Shown here: positions 9,300-20,100 of the stretch, piece after piece
How the letters are laid out: the number at the start of each line of letters is the position of its first letter
How positions within the stretch are numbered: the stretch's first letter is position 1
Assembly: GCA_963971405.1 (NCBI GenBank)
Contig: OZ020484.1
Coordinates: 4,588,001 to 4,652,000 of the forward strand
Direction: 5' to 3'
DNA from: Psococerastis gibbosa
Taxonomy: Eukaryota; Arthropoda; Insecta; Psocodea; Psocidae
DNA: 64,000 bases
Translations under genes and position numbers: made by a program
Notes under the pieces: generated by a model
Seen by the model: only the letters and a program-made list of their open reading frames with translations
What the model was told of the DNA's origin: nothing
Database searches by the model: none

Positions 9300-11290
9300 T
9301 TTTGAAGATCAAATCATTTAGACGACGTCCCCCCATTCTCGAAACATTGAGTGTACTGATTTCTGGTGTCTGATAACTGTTTATGTTATGTTATGTTGGC
9401 AATTTCTTCCTGGATATTTAGCCCAGGGTAGATAGTTTTTTTTTAATACATTAAATTATAGTAGAATGAAATCCATTGGAAATGGAAGATAATATGACAG
9501 ACAGAAAAATAAATTACGGGCGATCTGAGTTCGGGAGGCAGGTAGGGGTGGTTTTTAAGGTAGAAATACGGTACATCTTCATTTCCGACAAAACTACAAG
9601 TCCTATGGAAAAACGTCCAATAGCAAAAAGGTAGGTAATAAAAAGATGTACAACTTTGGCAATTACACTTTTTTCACATATCCTCAAATTTTATGAAAAA
9701 AATTCCAAAAACCTGGGTTTTGGTTTTTTGTTTTCAACTTCCATAAAAAAAAAAAAAAAAAAAAATCGTGAAAATTGGGGACAACTTACTTTTGTATATT
9801 TTGAAATACACTGTAATTTTTTTGATTTAAAATATTAATTTTTGCCAACTAATTTTGACTACATATGGAGAAAGCACCCTAATTTTCAATCGAAAAATCT
9901 CACGTCAAAATGTCGATTAAAAAAAAAATCAGGTAGGCTTTTGGTTCGTTGGAATCTCTACTTTTCGATGGTATCGATGCACCATTGTGCAAAATTTTCT
10001 TAAAAAATGCAAAAAACCAAATCGAAAAATGATGCCTTTAATATTTAAAATATAGTCCGGTGAATTTAGTTTATCCTAGCCCTATATTTATATCTGTGTC
10101 CATCAGCTCTAAAATAAAAATAGTAATATTTTCGTTCTTAAATAGTATGTTTGACGTTACATAACCTAAAAAAAAGGCTATCCTTATACTACGTATAAAT
10201 TGGAAAGCAATAAAATCGAATGATATTTTAGTACAATATTAGACGCGAGTTATTGTAATTTTGGATGACTAAACTGACCGGACTATATTTTAAATATCAA
10301 AGACATCATTTTTTGAGTTTTTTAAGAAAATTTTGCACAGTAGCGTATTCTTTATAACATCGGAAAGTAGAGATTTCAACGAACCAAAAGCCTACCTAAT
10401 TAGGGTGCTTTTTCCAGAAATAGTAAACATTAGTTGGAAAAAATTAATATTTTAAATCAAAAAAATTACAGTGTATTCAAAATATACAAAAGTAAGTTTT
10501 CCCCAATTTTCACGGACTTTTTTTTTGGAAAATAAAAAATAAAAAACCAAAACCCTGGTTTTTAGCATTTTTCTCATAAAATTTGAGGTTATGTGAAAAA
10601 AGTGTAATTACTAAAGTTGTACATCTTTTTACTACCTACCTTTTTGCTATTGGACGTTTTTCCATAGGACTTGTAGTTTTGGCGGAAATGAAGATGTACC
10701 GTATTTCACCCTTAAAAACCACCCCTACCTGCCTCCCGAACTCCCGTAATTTATTTTTCCTATAATGTCTGTCATATTATCTTCCAACTCCAATGGGTTT
10801 CAATCTAATATAATTTAATGTTTTTTGCACCATTTTTCATGGGAGCTACCCTGGGCTAATTGTTCTTTAAATCTTGTAGGGTTCTTGGGCGGTTCACATA
10901 AACACGGGATTTCAAATAACCCCATGGAAAAAATCACAAGTTGACAAATTTGGAGATCGGGGAGGCCACTGCAAATCGCCCCTGATTGAGATGAGGCGTT
11001 CTGGGAAGAGTTTTTCCCTCAAAGTCACTTTCTGACAGTTCTTGCACAATTGCCATCTTGCACGGATGTAAATGTTGGTCTTCATGCAGAATTTTCCTCA
11101 CAGAACGATTGGAAAGTCCAAGGGCAGATGAATGGTTGCAAGCAGAACGCTGAGGTGATCGCAACATTGAATAAGGGGCCGACGCACTTGCAGTTTCTCT
11201 GAACGTAGTAACCCACGTAGCAATTGATTTCCGGTCCGGAACAGGGGCTAAATTAAAGTGATTCAGATAGGCGCGCTGGGTTGCCATCAC
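9300..11290 (-). pseudogene. Broken Tc1/mariner-like transposase
   Basis: The N-terminal 118-residue open frame (10934-11290) reads a helix-turn-helix region including YLNHFNLAPVPDRKSIATWV and LGLSNRSVRKILHEDQHLHP. The catalytic core that should follow is absent: after a frame change the sequence jumps to a C-terminal motif, WPPRSPNLSTCDFF, near 10920-10970, then VYVNRPRTLQDLKNN. That frame is split by the foldback insertion and resumes around 9300-9415 as IQEEIAN and a CFENGG-like tail. It cannot encode an active enzyme. Confidence 0.72.
9419..10858. mobile_element. Foldback element with ~600-bp arms, 1440 bp
   Basis: The ends are TAGCCCAGGGTAG and CTACCCTGGGCTA, bordered by ATT on both sides (9416-9418 and 10859-10861). 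The arms pair almost throughout, for example GGCAGGTAGGGGTGGTTTTT with AAAAACCACCCCTACCTGCC and ATGAAGATGTACCG with CGGTACATCTTCAT. The loop is about 10085-10262. Removing it and one ATT rejoins the transposase remnant as KNNIQEEI, which confirms the boundaries. No coding capacity is seen. Confidence 0.82.
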
Positions 11291-11475
11291 AGAACATCCA
11301 CTCGAAAAGTAGGCCTCAGCGGAAACGCACGCTCCTCAATGATCCAACGCATGATGCCGCCCGAACTGTGCCTCTAAAAAACTTTATAACTGCACCTCTC
11401 GAACGAGACCACTAGCACTCCGCTACGACATCAACCGACCGAATGGCGCGCATTTGCAAACAAGGCCGCACCCTG

Positions 11476-11963
11476 TACTGTAAAATGTTTCATCAATGAA
11501 AATAAAATAATAAATTAGTCGTTTATTGATTTAACAAATAGATATTCTACTAATCAATGGACCCATCAATCGAATGGATAGCAACAGATATGCGCGAGGA
11601 AATAGCTGGAGAGGGGGAAGCATTAGAGGAAACGCGAAAAAGAGGAACACCACGGAAGAGTGAAATAAACAAGTGCAATAACTTTGTCAAGTATTACTAA
11701 AACAATATAATATAGGCTATATAAAGGCTGCTATAAATCTAAGATATATTACTTAATCATTAATTTTACTATAAGTTTTTTAGCAGTACTTGACAAACTT
11801 ATTTACAGAAACTAAATCGAGGAAGATCTGACAAGAGTGGAACTGTGTTGAATAATCAAAAGTGGAGAGACAGCAGGGAGTGGAGGAGGCTCTCGTATCA
11901 CACTCGGAAACTGGAGCTGATTATTGATGGTGATGGTGGGCCAGCACTCAGCAGCAGAGTTAT
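11476..11963. other. Intergenic tail 3' of PUS7
   Basis: It is AT-rich with a short imperfect inverted repeat (CTTTGTCAAGTA near 11680 against TACTTGACAAACTT near 11790). It should contain the PUS7 3'UTR on the minus strand. No convincing AATAAA is placed within 200 bp of the stop. Confidence 0.5.
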
Positions 11964-13868
11964 CTAAGAATCTTCCTCCTTTCTCTTTTTGATGACAGTA
12001 CCATCCTGCCCGTCGTTAGGTCTCTTTAACGATAACTCGTGTAGAGCCGTCTGGCTAGATGCAGAAGTGTCGGCCCGTAACACTTCCCGCAGCGCCATGG
12101 TCGCATAAGTGCTTGGCGACAGATCGAAACTGACAACCACTGCTTTGTGCGGACCGTCCGGAATCTCGGGCAATTTCTTGCCCTGCATTATATCCGTGTC
12201 ACTCAAAATTAAGTCATCCTGGGCATTGGCATAGCGCATTATTTTCCACGTCATGTTCTTAGGAAGTTGGATCATCTTCCTATAGGAGCCCTTCAAACTG
12301 TACTGACGGGCTCTGGAAGAGAATGAGTCAATAGTCAGTTTGTCTTCGGCAAGCACTTCAGGATACCATTCACCAATTTCATTTTGTGGATAAACTGAAG
12401 ACATACCTGGCAACGGCATAACAATATCATATATTTCATACGACTTTAAATCTTCTGGTTTCAAAATCTTAACAGTAGGTGCATTCTTCTCGTCTTTTTT
12501 TGCCTCATCATTTGATTCTTCTTCACTATCATTAGCAATGTCATTTTCAACAGATTCGTCTTCCAACACCAAATCACCCTCGAGCACTTTAAGCCCGTAC
12601 TTGTCTACACGCCGCGACACAAGTTTATTCCAGACTAAGCTCTGATACGCGTGAAGATAGAGCAGACGCAAATTTCTCGGGATAAGATCCAAAGCATTAG
12701 CGAAAGCAGCGGGTCCGTGGGTTTTGAGGCCGTACAAGAGTTTACCTTCAATTGTGCGGTCTTTGGCTCGAAGTGCGCTAAATGCCTGTCCCGCATTCTT
12801 TGTTCTAGCCCATATCTCTCTCGCTTGCTTCACGTCAGCCGGTTCCAAGTTATTTCGGGGCTTCAAAATTAGACCAACGGCAGCTCCATAAGCTTCTCTG
12901 ATTATTTGAAGCCCAATCTCACTACTGGGACTTTCTGCACACTTTCCAAATCTTTGCAATCCGAAATAATTTATAAATCCTCGCTCATTTAGTTTGTTAA
13001 ATGCATTATCAATTTCTTCGTCTGGCACGGCAACACTTCTCAGGGCGATCTGAAAGTTGTTGCCTTTTAACGCTCCCAGTCTTAAAGAAAAATCTTTGTA
13101 TTCATAGTTGCCTACGTTCATCCTTCTAAGAGAACTGTTTACTTTGTCTAGTTTGGAGGCGAATAAATGCTTAACGCTAACACGCTGAGAGGTCTTAGCC
13201 CGCTTGTCCTTTGTTCCACAGATAGCAAAATGTTTTGCTTTTAGTCTTAGTTTTGTCCCTAATATATTCAAAGCTTCAGTTGTGTCCATATTTGCTTTAT
13301 TGAGAGTAAAGTGCAAAAATCTTGGCATATGTGATGGATAGCGATCATCTTTTACTCCTTTATCACTCTTCTTAATAGTCAATATGCTCTTTTCTTCACC
13401 AACATTGGTTTCAGTACTCAAATTTCCGTATTTTCCCTTTATAAACTGATGTATATTTTTTCTATCGTCCTTGTTTAGGTCCGTAACGTCAATAGTTACA
13501 GATTTAACTGTTTCATCGCTGCCATTGACTATTTTCTCTAAATTTGCCAAAACCTCTTCTCCGAAGCATGGAGGTGGATCTAACTTCTGCACCGCTTCGT
13601 CGGGAACTTCGTAACTATCAAGTACAACTTTATTACCATCATTGTCGATTTCGTGTACATTAAAATCAGAATATCTTTGCTTAATGACGGCAAGGAATCC
13701 CGGTAAGTCAGAAACATAGCTCTTGATACCTACATCCACTTCTTTTAAATCTGTAGGAGAGGATTGAGCTCGCCGTCTAATCGTTCCAATGCCTTCAACT
13801 ATTTCTTCCTCCTTCTCCGCTTCTAAAATTCTCCGTGAGAATCGCGCCTTGATATCTAAAATACTCAT
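11964..13868 (-). CDS. PUS7: PUS7, pseudouridylate synthase 7 (TruD family)
   Basis: This is a stand-alone enzyme that isomerises uridine to pseudouridine in tRNA, snRNA and mRNA (known of the family). One uninterrupted frame of 634 residues runs close to the usual 620-660. The TruD signature CGTKDKRA sits at residues 218-224 with the catalytic Asp at 221. RYSDFNVHEID (65-75) and NYFGLQRFG (300-308) are further family motifs, and the C-terminus carries VVVSFDLSPSTYATMALREV. An acidic Ser/Asp/Glu insertion (EDESVENDIANDSEEESNDE) lies in the C-terminal half. The start ATG has a purine-rich upstream context and lies 257 bp from the divergent RpL5 start. The absence of introns is unusual beside intron-rich neighbours; retrocopy or intron loss are both possible. 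Confidence 0.96.
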   Translation of the reverse strand: MSILDIKARFSRRILEAEKEEEIVEGIGTIRRRAQSSPTDLKEVDVGIKSYVSDLPGFLAVIKQRYSDFNVHEIDNDGNKVVLDSYEVPDEAVQKLDPPPCFGEEVLANLEKIVNGSDETVKSVTIDVTDLNKDDRKNIHQFIKGKYGNLSTETNVGEEKSILTIKKSDKGVKDDRYPSHMPRFLHFTLNKANMDTTEALNILGTKLRLKAKHFAICGTKDKRAKTSQRVSVKHLFASKLDKVNSSLRRMNVGNYEYKDFSLRLGALKGNNFQIALRSVAVPDEEIDNAFNKLNERGFINYFGLQRFGKCAESPSSEIGLQIIREAYGAAVGLILKPRNNLEPADVKQAREIWARTKNAGQAFSALRAKDRTIEGKLLYGLKTHGPAAFANALDLIPRNLRLLYLHAYQSLVWNKLVSRRVDKYGLKVLEGDLVLEDESVENDIANDSEEESNDEAKKDEKNAPTVKILKPEDLKSYEIYDIVMPLPGMSSVYPQNEIGEWYPEVLAEDKLTIDSFSSRARQYSLKGSYRKMIQLPKNMTWKIMRYANAQDDLILSDTDIMQGKKLPEIPDGPHKAVVVSFDLSPSTYATMALREVLRADTSASSQTALHELSLKRPNDGQDGTVIKKRKEEDS

Positions 13869-14125
13869 TCCTTTTAATTAAAATTCACTACAAACGACAT
13901 GTGGAACCATCACGTCAACAGAAAGATGGCGACCATTTGTTGATGTTGACAAGGGAAACTTGTCGCAATTTTATAAAGAGTCCAAATGGTTATGGGGCCC
14001 CAAAAGACAAAAGTTGTTTTCATTTTTTTAAATGAAATTTTGTGAATTCTTGAATGGCCGCCGGTTGATGTAGCCACGGTGGTACTTCATTTTATAATAG
14101 TAAAAGTTGGGTAAAATCTTTAAAA
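13869..14125. promoter_or_regulatory. Shared divergent promoter, PUS7 / RpL5
   Basis: The two start codons lie 257 bp apart on opposite strands, so both promoters and 5'UTRs must fit here. AAGATGGCG at 13923-13931 resembles the YY1/pleiohomeotic core often found in housekeeping promoters. No TATA box is clear on either side. RpL5 transcription start and TOP tract could not be fixed. Confidence 0.6.
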
Positions 14126-14128
14126 ATG
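14126..14128 (+). CDS. RpL5: RpL5 exon 1 (start codon only)
   Basis: ATG is directly followed by the donor GTGAGT. Splicing to 15043 gives M-GFVK, the conserved N-terminus. Confidence 0.88.
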
Positions 14129-17100
14129 GTGAGTTTTCTGTTGTAATTAAATTAAACTCTATGCTTTTGTTGATTGTGCAATTACATGGGCTAAACTATG
14201 CAAGATGCCCTTTATAATTTAGGATAAAATTGTTTTGTTATGGTTATTGGTTAACCTACAGTCCAATAGAAAGTCAATAAAACCTTAGCATGTTTTTAAG
14301 AGGAAATTTAGTAGTTCGGCATGAACGCTAACTCCATACATTCGATTAAAGTATCATTTTACTTAATTAATCAATTGATGAAGTTCTATTTGCCGATGTT
14401 GTGAATATGACTGGAATGACAGCCTGCAAAACTTGGATTATTGCCTTATTGAATGAGTCTCGTTCAACCTGCTCAGTAGGGGTACCAAGTTTTCTTAACT
14501 ACGTTAATCCCCAGGGTGGAATATGTGTATTAAATACATGGAAAAGGTCGAGGTAAGCTACCCCTCCTAAACAAAGTTTGGGCATGTGTCATTTATTTGG
14601 CTTAAAGGGGAACCTATTTTTGAAAAGTCGGCGAAGCATAGTCATTTACTTGCAGCCCATGTTATGTTGAAATTTTGCCTTGCCAGGTATAGGCACTTAT
14701 TGCTTATGCGAACAGAAATTAAATATGGTCAGAGGCTTGCAAGTAAAGCTTGAAACATAAATTGTCTTCCCAATGGGACGCTGTCTGCCACATTGTATGC
14801 ATTTCCATTAGACTGTCTGTACCAGGGGGTAGCTTAACTAAACCTTCACCAAATAGTTAAAGATAGCACCATTCTATAATCTATTGTTTGCACCTCATCC
14901 GCTGTAATAAGTTTTATACCTGGTGCGACGGGCTACGGCTCCTGTAAAATAATTTAAGAAATGCTCTAATTGGCACAACATTATATATATTTGTGTATAT
15001 ACTCTCTTCCAACATTGATGGCATTTTGGTTGTCTATTGTAGGGGTTCGTTAAAATAATCAAGAACAAGCAGTACTTTAAGAGGTTTCAAGTGAAATTCA
15101 AGAGGCGTCGTGAAGGAAAGACTGACTACTATGCCAGGAAAAGGTTGATGGTTCAAGATAAAAATAAATACAACACTCCCAAGTATAGGCTGGTGGTTCG
15201 TACTTCCAACAAGAACATAACATGCCAGGTAATGCATTATTTATTTTTTTATTTATTTTTATTTTTTTAATAAAAAGATTAATCGCTTACAAACAATTTA
15301 ATGAATGTATCCGATTGACCTTTTCAGTCGCCTCTGTAAGTTATTACCTGTGATGAGTACGACACGACTCCGATTGCATGGCGTGTAAGGACTCGCTCAA
15401 GTGCAAGCACGTTACCACCTGGCCATCGAAGTCGATTATCTGTTTAGTATAATTTTGTGGGGGCTACAATCTTATGGCGGCATAACTACGTTCTAAGTGG
15501 ACATAAGTTGGCAATATCACACCCCGATTTCAAAGTGCCTAAACCCACATTTCGATTTTTTTTTATGGTTATGGCATTATTGAATGGGCGATGTATAGTT
15601 GGAATTTGGATATGGTGGAATTCGTGAGGTTGCCACTGCCCTAGCCGAAGAACTTGCATCTCCTGACGGTGCGTCTACCCACCGACCACCTCAAGTACTT
15701 AGCCCCTAAATTAATAGTAGGGGAGCCCAAGCGGGGATTTCGGGATTTACTTGAGCGCGTCAGATTAAGGTATGGTAAGTTCATTACATGCTAAGTAGTG
15801 TATATTTCACTAATCTGATCATTTGAGTGTGACCTAAAGAAACGGGAGGACTTTAAAGATGTGCAGCTGCGTGATGCCTATATTTCTCACTGTGTCCCCA
15901 CTTCAGTTGCCATGACCCCATGATATTATTTACAGCGTATTTCCAACGTTTTGGCTAATTTGGTTATTTTTTATAAAAGATATGAGAATTCAAGTTTATA
16001 AATATTTAATATTATTAATATGAATATAATATAATATTATAATTAATAATTCCTGAGCTTTTCAAATAATTAAGTTAAATGATTTTAAAAAATCAAAGAA
16101 ATTTTGTTTTTTGTTTTAATTGTCAGATTAGGCAGATCCCTCCAGATAATCGTCAGATTATTATACAGCACGTCTAGAATATATAGATGAACCATATATA
16201 TCAATAACTGACGCGCTCGAGTATGTCCACGCAACAGTTTTTTTTTTACATTTTTGAAAATCTGTAGCCGCTTACTCCACCGCTGAAGAGGTGTACATTA
16301 TATAACATTTTTTTCTTTTCATCATCTAAGCTTTGCAACTCAGTAGGTCTCTATGACGCTCTAGTAAATCCCCATTTAGCATCGCGGGCTCCCCTACTAT
16401 AACTATAGTTTCAAAATGGCAAAAACAAATTTAGGCAAACCGCTCTTCCTTTATGTTTTGGAATTGCTACGGGAATGACACGCTCTAGAATAACACCTCT
16501 AATAAGGGCAAAAATAGGTGACTCTTATGCACTGCATAGTGGCTAAATCAGAAATTAATCAATCCATCTTTGTCCTTAACCCATGAAAGTGTGATTGACG
16601 GAGTCCAAATCCGTTCTCTTCTGAGATCGTCCTCAACCTGTTTTCTCTACCTCTTCCTTGGTCTTCATCCTCTTCGTGGTCCCTCCATTTTCCCTCCTCG
16701 CCCAACCTTCTCTTTACGTACCCGAACCCTTCCAGTCTCATTCTCGCTGTCGTCTCCACCAATAATTGTTGCAATTTAGTGAAGGTTTGTTTTTATTTTG
16801 TTTTTTGTTTAGATTGTGTACTCTCGCATTGAAGGGGACAAAGTTATGGCCGCGGCTTACAGCCACGAATTACCTAGATATGGCATCAAAGTTGGTTTGA
16901 CCAATTATGCATCGGCATACTGCACAGGTCTGCTGCTAGCTCGCCGTCTGCTCCAGAAACTTCGTTTAGACAAGGTAAGTTTCAAACAAAGACACGCACC
17001 CACCCTCATTATCCGTTTTTGGCAAGTCTCTGTAAAGAATACTGTACGGCACCGCCATATACCAATGCATGGCTGTGCCTGCAGTATTTGGCAATGTACG

Positions 17101-20100
17101 GGTACTTTTCAGGCGATAGTGGGAGCTAAAACGTTTTAAGGAGTTTATTAGAATTTTGTGAGCTTTGAATGTTAATGGATTTAGGAGACCCTTACTGTGA
17201 ATTCGACAATCTTCTCGAGTATGGATTGGTTTGCAGCGAACGTTGTATCCTTCTCCTCCACTCGTGTCTGTTTTGTGCTGTTCTTTTCAGTCCTTTTTTA
17301 GGTGTCTCACCCTAGGTCCTTCATGACATTATCTATGTACTCCTTCCTCTGTTGTCCTCTTGAGTTGGTTCCTTCTACTGTACCCTCAATGATGTTCTTG
17401 AGGTGCCCTTCGTGTCTCAGAATATGCCCCATCCATTTGCTTCTTGTTGAAATGGTGGCCATAATAGCTCTTTTAGTTTATTCTATGGAGCACTTCTTCA
17501 ATTCAACAATAGGGGTATTCACTGCATTTCGATTTCCCTAAGGGAAAGTAGGAATAGAACTCCAGTTTTTCTACGGTAGAAAAATAATGCCGTAAGGAAA
17601 TGTATTTCATAACATTCCCCCACTTTCCCCACCTACTTGGTTGCCTAATCTGAGATTGGGAAATCGAAAACTCCAAACGGCCATATTTGTTGTTGTTTTG
17701 CATTTGAATTTTGGTTTTTATTTTTATTTAATTTAAAAAAAAAATAGTTCAGCGACAGAAATTAATTAAAAAAAACAACAACAAAAGGAAACATAAGGCA
17801 AGAGGTGGACTACAGCTGATGTTCATAAGTTAAGCGAAGGCAAAGAAACTTTGGAAGTAGGTTAGGTCGGGTAAAGTCGGAAACCTAGAGATACACGTTT
17901 CCATGGCAATTATTTTTTCTACCATAGAAAACTGGAGTTCTATTCCTACTTTCCCTTTTTAGGGAAATCGAAATGGAGTGAATACCCCAAATAGATACTA
18001 TTAATGCAAAATATTTTAATTTCAGACCTATCCTGGTAACTCAGAAGTGAACGGTGATGAATTTAACGTGGAACCCGTGGAAGATGGCCCGAACGCGTTC
18101 CGTTGCTACCTGGACGTCGGTCTCGCTAGGACTAGTACCGGTGCTAGGATATTTGCGGCAATGAAAGGCGCCGTCGACGGTGGGCTCAACATCCCCCACA
18201 GGTACGCTAGCAATATATTTCTAAATGTTGAAAAGTATCTTGCGAATAATAGGTTATTTAATATACGGTGTTGCAACTTCTGCAATGAGTTTATATAGCT
18301 GTTGTGATCTCTGGCCCAGGTTGAGATTACAGATTGGATCATTGCAAAATAAACGGTTTCAAACGATACACCGCGCTTTAGTTTGTACAGAGCAGCAGGT
18401 TCAGTCTTTTACCTATTTTGTCAAAGTGTGATTGTAAGGAAAATCTACTATCTATGGTAATGCCCAGGTATACATGTTCTTCAACCATGTCAACATGCTG
18501 TTTGCAACGGCAGAGGGACGAGTTATTATTATTATGTAGACAATCATGGTCGTGGAAGATGAATTTATGGGATGAGTGACTGGGCCCTTTACTTCTAACA
18601 TGCATTATTTTTGTTTTTTTGTGATTTATATTAAGTCCTAAGTCATGCGGTCATTGCAGGTTTCTCAGTATTTCTTGCATATTCAAGCACGCTTTTGCAA
18701 TGTCAGCTTCATACACAACAATGGCCATGTCATCAGCAAACGTAAACACTTGGCAATTTCTGAGATACTTAATTAATTTATTAGTAGCCAGTATATAAAG
18801 TATTGGGCCGAGTAAACTCCCTTGGAGCACTCCAAATTTCCACCTTTTGAATTTACCATTTACTTTAGAAATTCGTACAGTTGCTTTTCTGTTAGTCAGA
18901 TAATTTTTGAACCAGAGTAACTCGGTGTTTTTAAATCCTATGCTCTTTAGTTGGTTGAGTATAACAGTATGATCGAGAACATCAAAAGCTTTAGAGTAGT
19001 CAACGAACGCTACCAGGTTTTGCATCCCTTTGCCTAAGTTCTGGTTTATTAATTCCCCAAACTTTTCTAGACACATTTCGGAACTCTTATTTTTTTGAAG
19101 TCTAAACTGTTCACATGCTATTATATTGTGTTTTTTAATATGGTCTGTTAGCTGCATGTGAACAACTTTTTCTAGTATTTTTTCTACGGAATTCAAAATG
19201 CTTATTGGACGATAATTTATGCATTTATTATGTTGTTCACTTTTATATATGGGTCTAATTATGGCCAATTTCATCTGATCCGGCAGAATACCAGATTGCA
19301 ACGATTTGTTAATTATCCAAGAAATTGTATCGGCAATCATGTCATTATCTTTTAGGTCTTTAAAACGAATCATGTCGGATCCAGGAGATTTCCTTGGGTT
19401 ACAACTTTTTAATAGCTTTTTTATGTCATCAATGTCGGTTAGCTTCCATTTAAAATCGCAAACCTCAGTTGGTTCTAGAATAGAGTCTACTGACGGTTTT
19501 TTATTAATTTCGGTAATATCATGGGGGCATTTGTTTGATATTTTCAATATTTCTGATATAAAAGTATCTAGGAACATGTCGCAAATCAAAGGGATCGGTT
19601 TCAACCCTTCTTTATTGAAATGCTTCATTAAGTCGACATCAATATCATTATTTAAATGACCTTTTGTAATTCTGTTAATTAATTCCCAGGTTTTTTGTTA
19701 TCACTTTTAACATTCGAGAATGCTTTATGAATTTGCTTAAATTTAGCTCCATTTATAATTTTCTTTGTCCTATTCTTTTGTTTTACGAAAAGTTTTTTGT
19801 TCACAACATTACCAGTGTTCTGCTTCCAAAGTTTAAATAGGTTATCTCGTTTTTCTATTTCTTTTCTTATCTTCTCAGTGAACCACACTGGTTCTGGTTT
19901 ACTTTTTTTCTTGTTGACTACTTCACATTCTTTATATATTTTAAAGGTTTCTATAACGTTAGTGTAGGTTCCTTCGGTTGTAGGCCGCTGCAGAGCACGC
20001 CAGTCCGTGCTTTTCACTATGTTTTTGATCTTTTTTTCATCATAATTCATTTTTTTGTAGATGGGACAAACCAGTTTTTGTTTCATTGGTATTCTAACTT

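Larger units (their letters stand above)
9181..11475 (-). mobile_element. Tc1/mariner-like DNA transposon, degenerate, 2295 bp
   Basis: The ends are inverted repeats starting CAGGGTGCGGC (9181) and finishing GCCGCACCCTG (11475), directly flanked by TA on both sides. About 110 bp of arm similarity follows (TGATGTCGTAGCGGAGTGCT against its complement). A minus-strand transposase remnant lies inside. The TA duplication and the remnant's helix-turn-helix and WPPRSPNLSTCDFF-type motifs place it in the IS630/Tc1/mariner group. It is interrupted by the foldback element 9419-10858. Confidence 0.82.
16975..18025 (+). other. RpL5 intron 3
   Basis: It contains a minus-strand LINE C-terminal fragment (17311-17463) and an inverted-repeat element (17512-17988). 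Confidence 0.6.

Noticed and set aside
15350..15420. C-box-like GTGATGA in RpL5 intron 2 as a box C/D snoRNA
   Set aside because: No CTGA D box at a suitable distance and no terminal stem. A snoRNA could not be supported in any RpL5 intron.
18106..18342. Minus-strand frame spanning RpL5 exon 4 and intron 4
   Set aside because: Part is the LINE tail and part is the antisense of RpL5, so the joined frame is accidental.
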